NCBI RefSeq assembly: GCF_001557235.1
Contig: NZ_LSJI01000180.1
Location: 83,501 to 147,500, forward strand
Direction of reading: 5' to 3'
Length of the DNA stretch: 64,000 nucleotides
DNA from: Phenylobacterium sp. CCH9-H3
GTDB lineage: Bacteria > Pseudomonadota > Alphaproteobacteria > Caulobacterales > Caulobacteraceae
Of this stretch, positions 9,286-18,800 are shown piece by piece; the stretch's first letter is position 1; every line of letters starts with the position of its first letter. The notes under the pieces are model-generated. The model was not told where the DNA came from and did no database searches. It saw only the letters and a program-made list of their open reading frames with translations. Position numbers and translations under genes: made by a program.

Positions 9286-10068
9286 ATGAAACTCGACAAC
9301 ACCATCTCGGCCGTCATCACCGGCGGCGCTTCGGGCCTCGGCGCGGCGACCGCGCGGCGCCTGGCTGGCCACGGCGTGAAGGTGGCGCTGTTCGACCTCA
9401 ACGCCGACCTCGGCGAGGCTCTGGCCAAGGAGATCGGCGGGGTCTTCTGCAAGGCGAACGTGACGTCCAGCGAAGAGATCGACGCCGCCTTCGCCAAGGC
9501 GCGCGCCGCGAACGGCCAGGAGCGGATTCTGGTCAACTGCGCCGGCGTCGGCGGCGGGGCCAAGACCGTTTCGCGCGACAAGGAGACCGGCGCGGTCAAG
9601 GAGTACCCGCTGGAGAACTTCGAGCGGATCGTTCAGATCAACCTGATCGGCACGTTCCGCTGCATCACCAAGAGTGCGGCCGGGATGTTGAGCCTGCCGG
9701 TGCTGGAAGACGGCGACCGCGGCGCCATCGTCAACACGGCGAGCGTGGCGGCCGAGGACGGCCAGATCGGTCAAGTGGCCTACACCGCCTCCAAGGCCGG
9801 CATCGTGGGCATGACCCTGACCATCGCGCGTGATCTCTCCAGCGAAGCGATCCGGGTGAACACCATACTGCCCGGGATCTTCGATACGCCGCTGCTGGCC
9901 CGGGCGGCCGAGCATGTGAAGGCGGGACTGTCCGCCTCCGTGCCGTTTCCGAAGCGGCTGGGCATGGCGGAGGAATACGCCCAGCTGGCCGAGACGATGA
10001 TCACCAACGGCTATTTCAACGGCGAGGATGTCCGCCTGGACGGCGCCATCCGGATGCAGCCCCGCTAG
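9286..10068 (+). CDS. SDR-family 3-hydroxyacyl-CoA dehydrogenase (type II-like)
   Basis: This 260-residue short-chain dehydrogenase has the NAD-binding TGGASGLGAAT motif at residues 12-22, the NCAGVGG segment near 85, a catalytic serine in NTASVAAEDG and the YTASK pair (Tyr-x3-Lys) near 160. Its overall pattern resembles type II 3-hydroxyacyl-CoA dehydrogenases (HSD17B10-like), which oxidise 3-hydroxyacyl-CoA with NAD in fatty-acid or branched-chain breakdown. I chose ATG at 9286 because TTGGGAG precedes it at good spacing; an upstream in-frame start at 9244 adds an unlikely basic extension. It is separated from the nitrate cluster by 65 bp and is probably functionally unrelated. Confidence 0.88.
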   Translation: MKLDNTISAVITGGASGLGAATARRLAGHGVKVALFDLNADLGEALAKEIGGVFCKANVTSSEEIDAAFAKARAANGQERILVNCAGVGGGAKTVSRDKETGAVKEYPLENFERIVQINLIGTFRCITKSAAGMLSLPVLEDGDRGAIVNTASVAAEDGQIGQVAYTASKAGIVGMTLTIARDLSSEAIRVNTILPGIFDTPLLARAAEHVKAGLSASVPFPKRLGMAEEYAQLAETMITNGYFNGEDVRLDGAIRMQPR

Positions 10069-10125
10069 AGGGGGATTCGGGGCCGGCGGCGCCGCTTGCC
10101 GCTTGCCTTGGCGGCGTGGCATGAT

Positions 10126-10138
10126 AATGCGAGGCATT
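10126..10138. promoter_or_regulatory. Weak inverted repeat upstream of the PepSY gene
   Basis: AATGC-GAG-GCATT is a 5-bp perfect inverted repeat about 45-60 nt before the PepSY-protein start. AATGCGA followed shortly by CATTC resembles a degenerate Fur-type box. The match is partial, and I list it only because a much better Fur-like palindrome lies at 13747-13765 at the other end of the same module. Confidence 0.25.
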
Positions 10139-10181
10139 CTTAGATGAAGGCTCCGCAAGCGGGGCGTACCTCGTTTCGCCA

Positions 10182-10871
10182 GTGAGCATGCCGCCGGTTT
10201 CCGAACTCGTCGTTGATCCCACAGCCGAACGCGCGGCGGTCGAGCGCGCCAAGGCGAAGAAACGCGCGGTCGCCCGTGCGGCCTTCTTGCGCCAGACCCT
10301 GCGCTGGCACTGGATCAGCGCCGCCATCTGCCTGATCGGCATGTTGCTGTTCGCGATCACCGGCATCACGCTGAACCACGCTGGGGCCATCATGGCCAAG
10401 CCCCAGACGGTGGAGCGGGAAGGGGAGCTTCCAGCTGACCTGCGCCCTGCCCTGCAGGCCGCCGAGGCCGCGAAGGGCGACCTGCCCGCGGCGACCCGCG
10501 CCTGGCTCGCCCGGGACCTGAAGATCAAGGCGCCGGCCGGGCCCGTCGAATGGTCCTCGGGCGAGGCCTATGTGGCGATGCCGGGGCCCGGCTCCGACGC
10601 GTGGGTCACCATCGACACCGAGAGCGGCGCCGTGGCCTACGAGCGGACCGAGCGGGGCTGGATCGCGTACCTCAACGACCTGCACAAGGGCCGCAACACC
10701 GGGCCGGCCTGGAGCTGGTTCATCGACATCTTCGCCGCGGGCTGCGTGGTGTTCTGCGTCACCGGCCTGCTGCTGCTTCAGCTCCACTCCCGGGCGCGTC
10801 CGTCCACCTGGCCGCTGGTGGGGGTCGGGCTCGTCATACCCCTGCTGCTGGCCCTGTTCCTGATCCATTGA
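10182..10871 (+). CDS. PepSY-associated membrane protein (PepSY_TM_like_2 type)
   Basis: This 229-residue inner-membrane protein has a basic cytoplasmic N-terminus, a first membrane helix (WISAAICLIGMLLFAITGIT, near 45-65), a periplasmic PepSY-like region and two C-terminal helices. The periplasmic part ends in YLNDLHKGRNTGPAWSWFIDIFA, the family hallmark. Such proteins occur with ferric-siderophore and flavin-linked envelope redox systems. GTG at 10182 and ATG at 10188 are both possible starts. It heads a tight operon with DUF2271-like, DUF4198-like and ApbE genes. The segment DTESGAV (near residue 144) resembles, but does not match, an ApbE flavinylation motif because the final residue is Val, not Thr/Ser. 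Confidence 0.8.
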   Translation: MSMPPVSELVVDPTAERAAVERAKAKKRAVARAAFLRQTLRWHWISAAICLIGMLLFAITGITLNHAGAIMAKPQTVEREGELPADLRPALQAAEAAKGDLPAATRAWLARDLKIKAPAGPVEWSSGEAYVAMPGPGSDAWVTIDTESGAVAYERTERGWIAYLNDLHKGRNTGPAWSWFIDIFAAGCVVFCVTGLLLLQLHSRARPSTWPLVGVGLVIPLLLALFLIH

Positions 10872-10881
10872 GGAGACCCCG

Positions 10882-11409
10882 ATGCGGGCGATGAAGACCC
10901 CGAGCCTGTTCGCCGCCGTTACCGGGGTCGCAGCCCTGCCGGCCGCAGCCGACGCGGCGGAGCTGGCCGTCTCGGTCGAAATTCCCCGTCTGTCGGTGGC
11001 CGAGTACCACCGCCCCTACGTCGCGCTATGGATCGAGCGGCCGGATGAGACCGCCGTGAAGACCCTGGCCGTCTGGTACGACACCAAGCTGGCCAAGGGG
11101 GAGGGCGCCACCTGGCTGAAGGACATGCGCCAGTGGTGGCGCAAGGCGGGGCGAAGCCTGACCCTGCCCGCCGACGGCGTCAGCGGTCCCACCAAGGCGC
11201 CCGGCAAGCACCAGGTGGTCTTCACCGCGGCCCAGCTGTCAGGCCTTGCCGCTGGCCAGTACAACCTCGCTGTGGAGGCCGCCCGCGAAGTCGGCGGTCG
11301 CGAGGTGGTGCGCGTGCCCTTCTCATGGCCGCCCAAGGCCGGCGTCCGGCCGGCCTCCGCCCAGGGCGTGTCCGAACTCGGCGCGATCAGCGTCAGCACC
11401 AAGCCCTGA
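10882..11409 (+). CDS. Exported DUF2271-like protein
   Basis: This 175-residue protein has a Sec signal peptide (hydrophobic LFAAVTGVAALPAAADAA, cleavage near residue 25), so the mature protein is periplasmic. The remainder, with VALWIERPDETAVKTLAVWYD and WLKDMRQWWRKAG, matches my memory of DUF2271, a beta-sandwich family whose members travel with PepSY membrane proteins and ApbE. ATG at 10882 follows GAGGAGA. It lies 10 bp after the PepSY gene and 19 bp before the DUF4198-like gene. The biochemical role is unknown; a part in periplasmic electron transfer or metal handling is inferred from context only. Confidence 0.75.
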   Translation: MRAMKTPSLFAAVTGVAALPAAADAAELAVSVEIPRLSVAEYHRPYVALWIERPDETAVKTLAVWYDTKLAKGEGATWLKDMRQWWRKAGRSLTLPADGVSGPTKAPGKHQVVFTAAQLSGLAAGQYNLAVEAAREVGGREVVRVPFSWPPKAGVRPASAQGVSELGAISVSTKP

Positions 11410-11428
11410 AACCTCCGGAGCCTGCATC

Positions 11429-12232
11429 ATGTCGATCGCTATCCGCACCGCTGTCGCCGCGGTCATCGCCCTGGCCGTCGCCCCTGCGGCGCAGGCCCAC
11501 CGCTCGTGGCTCGCGCCGTCGGCGACGGTGCTCTCGGGCTCGGAGCCCTGGGTCACGGTGGACGGCGCCGTCTCCAATACCCTCTTCTACCCCGACCACG
11601 TCGCCATGCGCCTGGAGGGCCTGACGGCGATCGGGCCCGACGGCGCGCCTGTCCGGATCCAGAACGGCTCGACGGGGAAGTACCGCTCGACCTTCGACCT
11701 GCAGCTCAAGGCGCCCGGCACCTACAAGATCGCCAATGCGTCGAGCGGGATGATGGCGTCGTACAAGCTGGGCGGCGAGACGAAGCGCTGGCGGGGGCAA
11801 GAGGCGGATCTTTCCACGGCCATCCCCAAAGAGGCCACCGAGGTCCAGGTTTCGAGGAACTCGCGCCGGGTGGAGACCTTCGTCACCTCGGGCGCACCCA
11901 GCACCGCCGCCCTGAAGATCACCGGCAAGGGCCTGGAACTGGAGCCGATCACCCATCCCAACGACCTGGTGGCCAGCGAAAAGGCGCGCTTCAAGCTGTT
12001 GGTGGACGGCAAGCCCGCGCCGGACGTCGAGGTCGAGGTGGTCCTCGGCGCGACGCGTTATCGGAGCAAGGCGCCGGAATTCAAGGTGAAGACGGGCTCC
12101 GACGGGGTATTCGAAATCCAATGGCCGGAGCCGGGCCTGTACTGGGTCGAAGCATCGGTGCGCGGCAAGGACGCTTCGGGCGTGGCCAGCAACGCCGGCT
12201 ATGCTGCGACCTTCGAGGTTCTGCCGGACTGA
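11429..12232 (+). CDS. Exported DUF4198-like protein
   Basis: This 267-residue periplasmic protein has a Sec signal peptide (AVAAVIALAVAPAAQAHRSW; cleavage after AQA leaves His at the mature N-terminus). The HRSWLAPSATVLSG start and the C-terminal beta-rich KFKVKTGSDGVFEI(Q)WPEPGLYWVEAS type region are typical of DUF4198, a family linked with metal uptake loci. ATG at 11429 after CTCCGGAG is preferred to an upstream in-frame start at 11246 that lies inside the previous gene. A mature protein starting at histidine could bind metal through its N-terminus; this is an inference. It is operonic with ApbE. Confidence 0.75.
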   Translation: MSIAIRTAVAAVIALAVAPAAQAHRSWLAPSATVLSGSEPWVTVDGAVSNTLFYPDHVAMRLEGLTAIGPDGAPVRIQNGSTGKYRSTFDLQLKAPGTYKIANASSGMMASYKLGGETKRWRGQEADLSTAIPKEATEVQVSRNSRRVETFVTSGAPSTAALKITGKGLELEPITHPNDLVASEKARFKLLVDGKPAPDVEVEVVLGATRYRSKAPEFKVKTGSDGVFEIQWPEPGLYWVEASVRGKDASGVASNAGYAATFEVLPD

Positions 12233-12237
12233 CGAGG

Positions 12238-13236
12238 GTGCGCCGGGTCGCCGTTCCGCTGTCGCTGACCGCCGAGGCGACAAGGCCGCGGGACGGACGG
12301 CCTGCATCGCTGGAAGGGCCCACCATGGGCGTGGCCTGGAGCCTGCGGGCGTGGGTTCCTCGCGGGCTAGCCGACGCCGAGCTGTCCGCCGCCGTTCAAG
12401 GCGCCTGCGACACGGTGGTGGCGCAGATGAGCACGTGGGAGCCAGGCAGCGATCTCTGCCGCTTCAACGCCGCGCCTGCGGGGACGTGGGTCGAGCTTCC
12501 GCCCCACCTGACGACTGTGGTCGCGGCCGCGTGCGACCTGGCGGCGCAGAGCGGCGGGGCGTTTGACCCGACCGTCGGCGCGCTTACCGACCTTTGGGGC
12601 TTCGGGCCCGAAGGCCCGGTCGCGGCCGCCCCGGACCTGGCCAGCCGAAACCTGGCGGCGGGCGGCTGGCGCGAACTGCAACTGGATCGGGCGAACGGGC
12701 GGGCCTTCCAGCCTGGCGGCCTGAAACTGGACCTTTCCGGAATCGCCAAGGGCTTCGGCGTCGACCTTGCGGCGGAAGCCTTGGAGGCGTTGGGGGTGCG
12801 GGACTATCTGCTGGAGATCGGCGGCGAGCTTCGCGGCGGCGGCGTCAAGGGCGACGGCCAGCCTTGGTGGGTGGAGATCGAGACCCCGCCGGGCGGCCAG
12901 CTTCCGGATCCGCCAGTCGTTGTGGCGCTCCATGGCCTGTCAATCGCGACCTCGGGCGACTGGCGGCGGGCCTGGACGGACGGCGCTCGCCGCTACAGCC
13001 ACACGCTGGACCCCGCCGCGCGCGCGCCCGTCGCCGGTCCGGTCGCGGCCGTCAGCGTGCTTCACCCCTCCTGCATGCAAGCCGACGCGCTCTGCACGGC
13101 CCTGACCGTCCTCGGTCCGGCGGGCGAGGCGTTCGCCTGTGAGCACGACGTCGCCGCACGGATCGTCTCGCGGCAGTCGGGCGGCCTGGCCGAATGGATC
13201 TCGCCCGCCTTCGCCCGGTTGCTGGACGACGCCTGA
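12238..13236 (+). CDS. apbE: FAD:protein FMN transferase
   Basis: ApbE attaches FMN from FAD covalently to a Ser/Thr of target proteins outside the cytoplasm. The 332-residue product shows the N-terminal GPTMGVAWSLR block (near 28), SDLCRFN (near 75), GAFDPTVGALTDLWGFGP (near 106), LDLSGIAKGFGVD (near 165) and SIATSGDWRR with YSHTLDP (near 240-260), all ApbE hallmarks. The best start is GTG at 12238, 5 bp after the DUF4198 stop; no clear lipoprotein signal is seen. As last gene of the PepSY-DUF2271-DUF4198 operon it implies that one partner is flavinylated, although none shows a perfect flavinylation motif. Confidence 0.9.
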   Translation: MRRVAVPLSLTAEATRPRDGRPASLEGPTMGVAWSLRAWVPRGLADAELSAAVQGACDTVVAQMSTWEPGSDLCRFNAAPAGTWVELPPHLTTVVAAACDLAAQSGGAFDPTVGALTDLWGFGPEGPVAAAPDLASRNLAAGGWRELQLDRANGRAFQPGGLKLDLSGIAKGFGVDLAAEALEALGVRDYLLEIGGELRGGGVKGDGQPWWVEIETPPGGQLPDPPVVVALHGLSIATSGDWRRAWTDGARRYSHTLDPAARAPVAGPVAAVSVLHPSCMQADALCTALTVLGPAGEAFACEHDVAARIVSRQSGGLAEWISPAFARLLDDA

Positions 13237-13241
13237 TCGCG

Positions 13242-13715
13242 TCAGTGCAGCGTCGGGTGCGCCTCGCCGAGCTCGGTTGTCGCGCCCAGCCGCACGGGCA
13301 GAGGCCAGCCGGCCCGGGCCATGGCGGCGTTCAGCGAGCGGGCCAGCGCCATCACCAGGGCGGGGTCCGACACCAACGGCGCGATCAGCTTCTCGCCCAA
13401 GTCCTGAGCGACCGGCGCGACGCCGCAAGCGACGACGAGGCGCTGAAGGTCGGCCGCCGCGCCGCCGCAGTGCGGGCATTCGGCGCGGAGGGGGCGCAGG
13501 CTGGAGGCCTCGATCGCCTGGACCCAGGCCAGGAACAGCGCGGCGACCCGCGGATTGGTCCGCCGGGACAACGCCTCCGACAACGGTCTGTGGGGCGGCT
13601 CACCGGCGCACCGGGCCGCCGCCCACGCCTTGAGGCCGCAGATCAGCAGGTTTTCGCCGGGGGCGAGATCGGCGCCCTTGCCGGTGGGGGTGGCGGACAG
13701 CACGGCAGACTCCAT
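13242..13715 (-). CDS. Uncharacterised 157-residue protein with a CxxC pair
   Basis: I do not recognise this protein. It is predicted cytoplasmic and alpha-helical, with a single CPHCGG motif near residue 82 that could hold a metal or disulfide, preceded by WVQAIEASSLRPLRAE. ATG at 13715 is chosen because GGAAG sits just upstream; the frame stays open to 13892, but that extension runs through the divergent promoter region. It converges on apbE, ending 6 bp after it. A 19-bp Fur-like palindrome lies 32-50 bp upstream of this start, so it may be iron-responsive. The gene is supported by codon pattern and spacing only. Confidence 0.6.
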   Translation of the reverse strand: MESAVLSATPTGKGADLAPGENLLICGLKAWAAARCAGEPPHRPLSEALSRRTNPRVAALFLAWVQAIEASSLRPLRAECPHCGGAAADLQRLVVACGVAPVAQDLGEKLIAPLVSDPALVMALARSLNAAMARAGWPLPVRLGATTELGEAHPTLH

Positions 13716-13746
13716 GGCTTCCAGCAAGCTACCCCACGATGATGCA

Positions 13747-13765
13747 ATTGCGATGCATTCGCAAT
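13747..13765. promoter_or_regulatory. Fur-like 19-bp palindromic operator
   Basis: ATTGCGA-TGCAT-TCGCAAT is a perfect 7-bp inverted repeat with a 5-bp centre, exactly the 19-bp length of a Fur box. It agrees with an AATGCGAAT-N-ATTCGCATT-type box at most positions (14 of 18 by hand). It lies between the divergent genes at 13715 (-) and 13877 (+), in the right place to control either. That it binds Fur rather than another dimeric regulator is inference. Confidence 0.5.
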
Positions 13766-13876
13766 ACAGGTCCGCTCGTCGCAACACCTGTTCCCCCGAT
13801 CTCTTCTGCCTGGTCGCCGCGCGATCCGCCAAAGTATGCAGGGCGGCCAGAAGAAGAGGGGCGGGCCCGGCGCGCG

Positions 13877-15823
13877 ATGAAATTCGAGACAACGACGCGG
13901 GCGTTGGCCGCGGCGAGCGGACCGCTATCGCGTGGCCCGGGATATCGGCCCGACATCGACGGGCTTCGGGCCCTGGCCGTGATGCTGGTGGTCCTGAACC
14001 ACGCCGGCGTCGCCTGGGTGGCAGGCGGCTTCGTCGGCGTCGACGTGTTCTTCGTGATCTCGGGCTTTCTGATCACGGGAATCATCGCCGGGCAGCGGGC
14101 GCGGGGCGAATTCCGCTTCGGCGACTTCTACCTGCGACGGGCGAGGCGCCTGCTGCCGGCCCTCTACGTCCTGCTGCTGGTGGTGACAGCCGCGGGCTAT
14201 ACCGTGCTTACGCCCGCCGACTACAGCCTGCTCGCCCAAGGCGCCCTGAGTGCGATCGCCCTGGTGTCGAACGTCTTTTTCGCCCGAACCTCCGGCGGCT
14301 ACTTCGCGCCGGAAGCCGAAGCCCTGCCGCTGCTGCATCTCTGGTCGCTATCGGTGGAGGAGCAGTTCTACCTGCTCTGGCCGGCGGGCCTGCTGCTTCT
14401 GTTGAAGCTGAAATCGCGAGCGGTCATGACCCTTGCGGTCGGCCTCCTGGCCGCCGCATCGTTCGCCTACGGTCACTACGAGGCGGGCCGACACCCGGCG
14501 GACGCCTACTTCTTCCTGGCGCCGCGGGCGGGTGAATTCCTGGCCGGCGCGCTCGCGTGGCTGCTGTGGCGGCAGGACCGCGCGCCGAGTGCCTGGATCG
14601 CCAACGTCCTGTCGGGTGGGGGCCTGCTGCTGATCTCGGCTGCGGCGGCGATGTTCAGCGCGGGCACGCGGTTCCCTGGCATGGCGGCCCTGGTTCCCTG
14701 TCTGGGCGCCGCGGCGCTGGTCTCGGCTCCGCAGTTCGGCCCGAGCCTGGTCAGCCGCGCCCTTTGCCTGCGGCCGGTCGTATTCGTCGGGCTGATCTCG
14801 TATTCGGTCTACCTCTGGCATTGGCCGATCGTGAGCGTCCTGCGCTATCAGGACATCGCGATCACGCCTGCGGTCAGCACGGTTATCGTCGCCGCGTCAC
14901 TCGTCTGCGGCTACCTGTCCTGGCGGCTGCTGGAGACCGGCTTCCGCGGCCTGCTGGAGCGCCGGCCTGCGCGAGGGCTGCCCCTCGCCGCGACGGGCCT
15001 TGCCGTAGCGCTGGCGGCGCCCGCCTACATCCACCTGAAGAGCGGCCTGCCGGAGCGCTTCCCCTACGCGCTCCTGACCCAGGGCGAACTCACGGCCGAA
15101 CGCAATCGCTACTGGCAGGGCTTTCCGGTCCGCCCTTTCGCCCAGCCGGCGCCGGGAGGTCCGAAGGTGCTGATCGTGGGCAACTCTCACGGATTCGATC
15201 TTGGCTACGCGTTGATCGAGAACGGGTTCGAAGGCCGGCTGGAGATTCTCGAGACCTTCCACCAGTGCTTCAACTTCGGCCACGATCCGGTCACGCCCGC
15301 CAATGCCGAACTCTGCGCGGAGCGCCGGCGAGCCGTGCTCGGCAGCTCTCAGTTGAAGGCGGCTGACATCGTCCTGCTCCATGACAACTGGGGCGGATAT
15401 GACGCGAGGGGGCTGGCCGAGATGATCGGCGCCGTGCGGGAGGTTTCGGACGCGCCGATCTATATCGTCGGGCCCAAGATGACCTTTACCGACGACGCCC
15501 TCTCGATCTCGAAGAGGGCGCAGGACCGCCGCCATGCGACGGTCGCGGGGGTGAACGCCTTTGCGTTGGGCTATCAGGAGGTTGCGAAAGTCGAGCGGGA
15601 CCGCGCGCTCAAGGCCCTCTTCGCGCACCCGGCCTGGCGGGATGTCCGTTACGTCTCGCTGCTGGATCTCCAGTGCGGCCCGCGGCGGCGATGCGAGATT
15701 CTTGGGCCTGACGGCCGCTATCTCTATTTCGACGCCGGACACTTCACCCTGGAGGGCTCGCGCCGCGTCGGCGTGCGCCTGAAACAGGCCCACCCCGAGC
15801 TCTTCCGGCGCACGGCCTCCTAG
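13877..15823 (+). CDS. Membrane O-acyltransferase with C-terminal SGNH domain
   Basis: This 648-residue protein is an acyltransferase-3 (OafA/YrhL) family enzyme that moves acyl, usually acetyl, groups onto envelope or secreted glycans. The N-terminal 360 or so residues contain ten or so membrane helices with RPDIDGLRALAVMLVVLNH, GVDVFFVISGFLITG and SLSVEEQFYLLWP. The periplasmic C-terminal part is an SGNH hydrolase domain: block I VLIVGNSHGFD (near 435) and block V YFDAGHFTLEGSRRV near the end supply the catalytic Ser and His. ATG at 13877 fits the domain start; the frame is open from 13739. Its stop overlaps that of the convergent TPR-CHAT gene. Confidence 0.9.
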   Translation: MKFETTTRALAAASGPLSRGPGYRPDIDGLRALAVMLVVLNHAGVAWVAGGFVGVDVFFVISGFLITGIIAGQRARGEFRFGDFYLRRARRLLPALYVLLLVVTAAGYTVLTPADYSLLAQGALSAIALVSNVFFARTSGGYFAPEAEALPLLHLWSLSVEEQFYLLWPAGLLLLLKLKSRAVMTLAVGLLAAASFAYGHYEAGRHPADAYFFLAPRAGEFLAGALAWLLWRQDRAPSAWIANVLSGGGLLLISAAAAMFSAGTRFPGMAALVPCLGAAALVSAPQFGPSLVSRALCLRPVVFVGLISYSVYLWHWPIVSVLRYQDIAITPAVSTVIVAASLVCGYLSWRLLETGFRGLLERRPARGLPLAATGLAVALAAPAYIHLKSGLPERFPYALLTQGELTAERNRYWQGFPVRPFAQPAPGGPKVLIVGNSHGFDLGYALIENGFEGRLEILETFHQCFNFGHDPVTPANAELCAERRRAVLGSSQLKAADIVLLHDNWGGYDARGLAEMIGAVREVSDAPIYIVGPKMTFTDDALSISKRAQDRRHATVAGVNAFALGYQEVAKVERDRALKALFAHPAWRDVRYVSLLDLQCGPRRRCEILGPDGRYLYFDAGHFTLEGSRRVGVRLKQAHPELFRRTAS

Positions 15824-18800
15824 CCGTCCGCGGCGATGACGACGAAAGGCGCCCAGTAGGCCGGGTGGGCCCATTCGGCGCGCCAGCCGGGGAGAGGCGA
15901 TCCGTCGGGCCGGCGGCCCGTGCGGACGGCGCGCATGGCTCGCTGCAGGGCTTCGGCCTTCGAGAGTCGAGGGTTCGCCTTCTGGATCGCCAGGGTCTGG
16001 ACGGTCAGGGCCGCGGTGGCGTCGTCGAAGACCCGCCAGTGACTGACCAGGAGCGCACGCGCGCCGGCGTAGAGAAACGCCCGGGCCAGGCCTGAGAGAT
16101 TGTCCGCACCCGGGACCCCGTCGCCGCCGGCGGTGTTGCAGGCCGACAGGATCACCCAGTCGGCCGAAAGGTCGAGGGCGGCCGCCTCGGTTGCGGTGAG
16201 CACGCCGTCGTCCTGTGCGCTCGGGTTGCCGGGGGCGGTCAGCACCAGGCCGGGTTCTTTCAGGCCCTGAATTTCGTTACCCAGCAGGCCATGCGTTGCT
16301 ATCGCCACGACGCCGGCGCGGGAGATGTCGGCTGACGTCCTGATCGACGCCTCGGTCGCCTTCGCGCCCAGGCGGACGCTGCCGGCGGGAGCGCCCAGGG
16401 TCCTGGCCATCGCCCGGAGCTCGTCGGCGGTGCCCGGCAGCGGCGCGAAGACCGCGCCGAGCGCCTTGGAGCCTTCCGGGCGGCGCGCGTCGAGGGCGGC
16501 GGTATCGATCGCGGGGTCGCCGTAGCCGACGAAAGCCCAGCGCTGGCCTGCGGGCCTGCGGGCCGGCGCGGCCGTGCGCAGGCTCGCCACGGACGGAAGG
16601 GTGGTGAGGGCGTAGCGGTCGCCGAGCCAGGTCGCCTGAGCCAGGGTCCGCACGTTTTCTGTGGGCAGCAGGCCCAGCGGCAGGCCGCCGAACGCGCCCG
16701 AGGTGGTCACGAACAGCCGATCCACGTCGCTCAGCGCGCCTTCGACCGGGACGATCAGGTCGCGATAGAGGCTGTAGGCCGTCTGAAGGTCGAACGGCGC
16801 GATCGGACTCTCGCCGACCAGTCGGGCCTTGCCGCCGCAAGCGCCGTCGTCCACCTGGCACCGCAGCGCCCGGATGCGCTTCTCCAGCTCGGCTTGACCG
16901 CCCTCGATCCGGTTCCACGCCACCTTCGTCCGCGACAGGGCGAAGACGTGGATGTCCTGGCCGGTCGGAACGATGAAGAGCATGCCTTCGCCGGGGCGAA
17001 GGCGCGCCTGGGCCTGGGCGATGGAGATCGCGGGCGGCGCAATGGTTTCAGCGTACCTCGGATTGTCCTTCTGCAGCCGCGCATCCAGGTTTGCGAGCTC
17101 GCGGCCGACCGCGTCGAGCGCCGCCCCGACTCGCGCCGCCTTGGCGGGATCGTCCTGAGGAAGGGCCTGGGCCAGCTGACCTTCGATCTGGCGGACCTGG
17201 CCGGCCAAGTCTTGGCGGACCCGCGCGTCGCCTGCGGCCGCCTTCCGTGTGAAGGCGGCGCGGGCGGCGGTCTGGGCCAGGGCGCGCGCGGCGGGCGAGA
17301 CTTCCAGGTCCTGGGCTGCGGTGAAGGCGCGGTCCCGCAGGCGCGGCAGCTCCGCCGGCTGCTCCGCCGCGGCCAGCCAGGCCAGGCGCAGGTAGCGGCG
17401 GAAGACCGGTCCGGTGGTCTCGCCGGTTTCGGCATCGGCGCGGGCGCGACGCAGCGCGACGTCCGGATCGGACCCGATGGCCGTGAGGTCCGCCGAACGA
17501 CGAGCCCGGACAATGGCCACCGCCTTGGACGACAGCGCCTCGGCTCGGGCATTCGACGTCAGATGGTGCTGGTTTTCGGCGAGAGCGTCATAGGTCGCCG
17601 CCGTCATCGGGTGACGCTCGCCAAGCGCCGCCCTACGCACCTCCAAAGCGCGGCGCAGCATGGGCTCGGCTTCGGCGTATCGGCCGCGCGCGTTCAGGTC
17701 GGCGGCCAGCGCGGCGTAGGCCTTGGCGGTCGCCGGATTGGTCTCGCCGCGGGCGGCGCGCAGGATCGTCAGGGCGCGGCGATGCAGGCGCTCGGCCTGC
17801 CGCCGCTTGCCTCGGGCCGCCAGGTTGTCGCCAAGGGCGCCGTAGCTCACGCCGGTATCGGCGTGCTTCTCGCCCAACAATGAGCGGCGCAGGGCCAAGG
17901 CCTCGCGAAGCAGGGGCTCGGCGTCCAGCGGCCGGTGCTGGGCGTTGAGGTTTGCGCCGAGGAGCGCGGCGTCGGCGGCGGTGGCGGGGTGTCGCGGCCC
18001 TCGGACATCTCGGTCGGTGGCGAGCGCCAGCCGCAGCAGCGGTTCCGCCTCCGCGTGCCGACCCTGGGCGTCCAGGTTGGCCCCCATGCGCGCATAGGCC
18101 TGGGCGGTGGCAGCATCGCGTTCGCCGAACGCCTCGCGGCGGATGGCGAGGGCGCGGCGGTGCAGGGGCTCGGCCTCCAGGTGCCGGCCGAGCTCGTCGA
18201 GTGTCGCGGCCAGAGAACCGAGGTCCGCCGCGAGCCCAGGATCCTTCTCGCCCAGCAGACGGGTGTCGACCTCGACCGCCAAGCGATACAGCGGCTCGGC
18301 TTCGCGCGGCCTGGCCTGGGCGCGCAGCACGTCCGCCAGAGCGACGGCGGCGGCGGCGACCTCGGCGCTCGCATCGCCGAAAAGCGTGCGGCTCGTGGCC
18401 AGCAGTTCGCGCCGAAGGGGCTCGGCCTCTCCGAACCGGTCGCGGCGCTCCAGGACGCCGGCGAGATTGGCGATGGCCAGCAAGGTTTGCGGATCACGCG
18501 GACCCAGGACCTTGCGGTCGACCTCGAGGGCGCGCCGGTAGAACGGATCGGCCTGCGCGTCGCGTCCTTGCCGCACGAGGGCCTGGCCGATCCAGGACCA
18601 GGAAACGGCCGTCACCACCGCTTCCGGGCCATATGCTCGTTCTTCGATGGCGGCGCGCCTACGCGTGACCTTTTCGAGCTCAGCCCACCGGCCGGCGGTC
18701 CGTGCGACCTCGGCCTGGACCACCAGCGCCTGCCAAACGGCGGTTTCCTCCGCCGTCAAGGCGCGGGGGATCGGCGCCGCGCCCGCGGCCAAAGCCGACG

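Noticed and set aside
13739..13876. N-terminal extension of the acyltransferase
   Set aside because: The frame is open, but the sequence runs through the Fur-like palindrome and promoter region, and homology begins just after ATG 13877.
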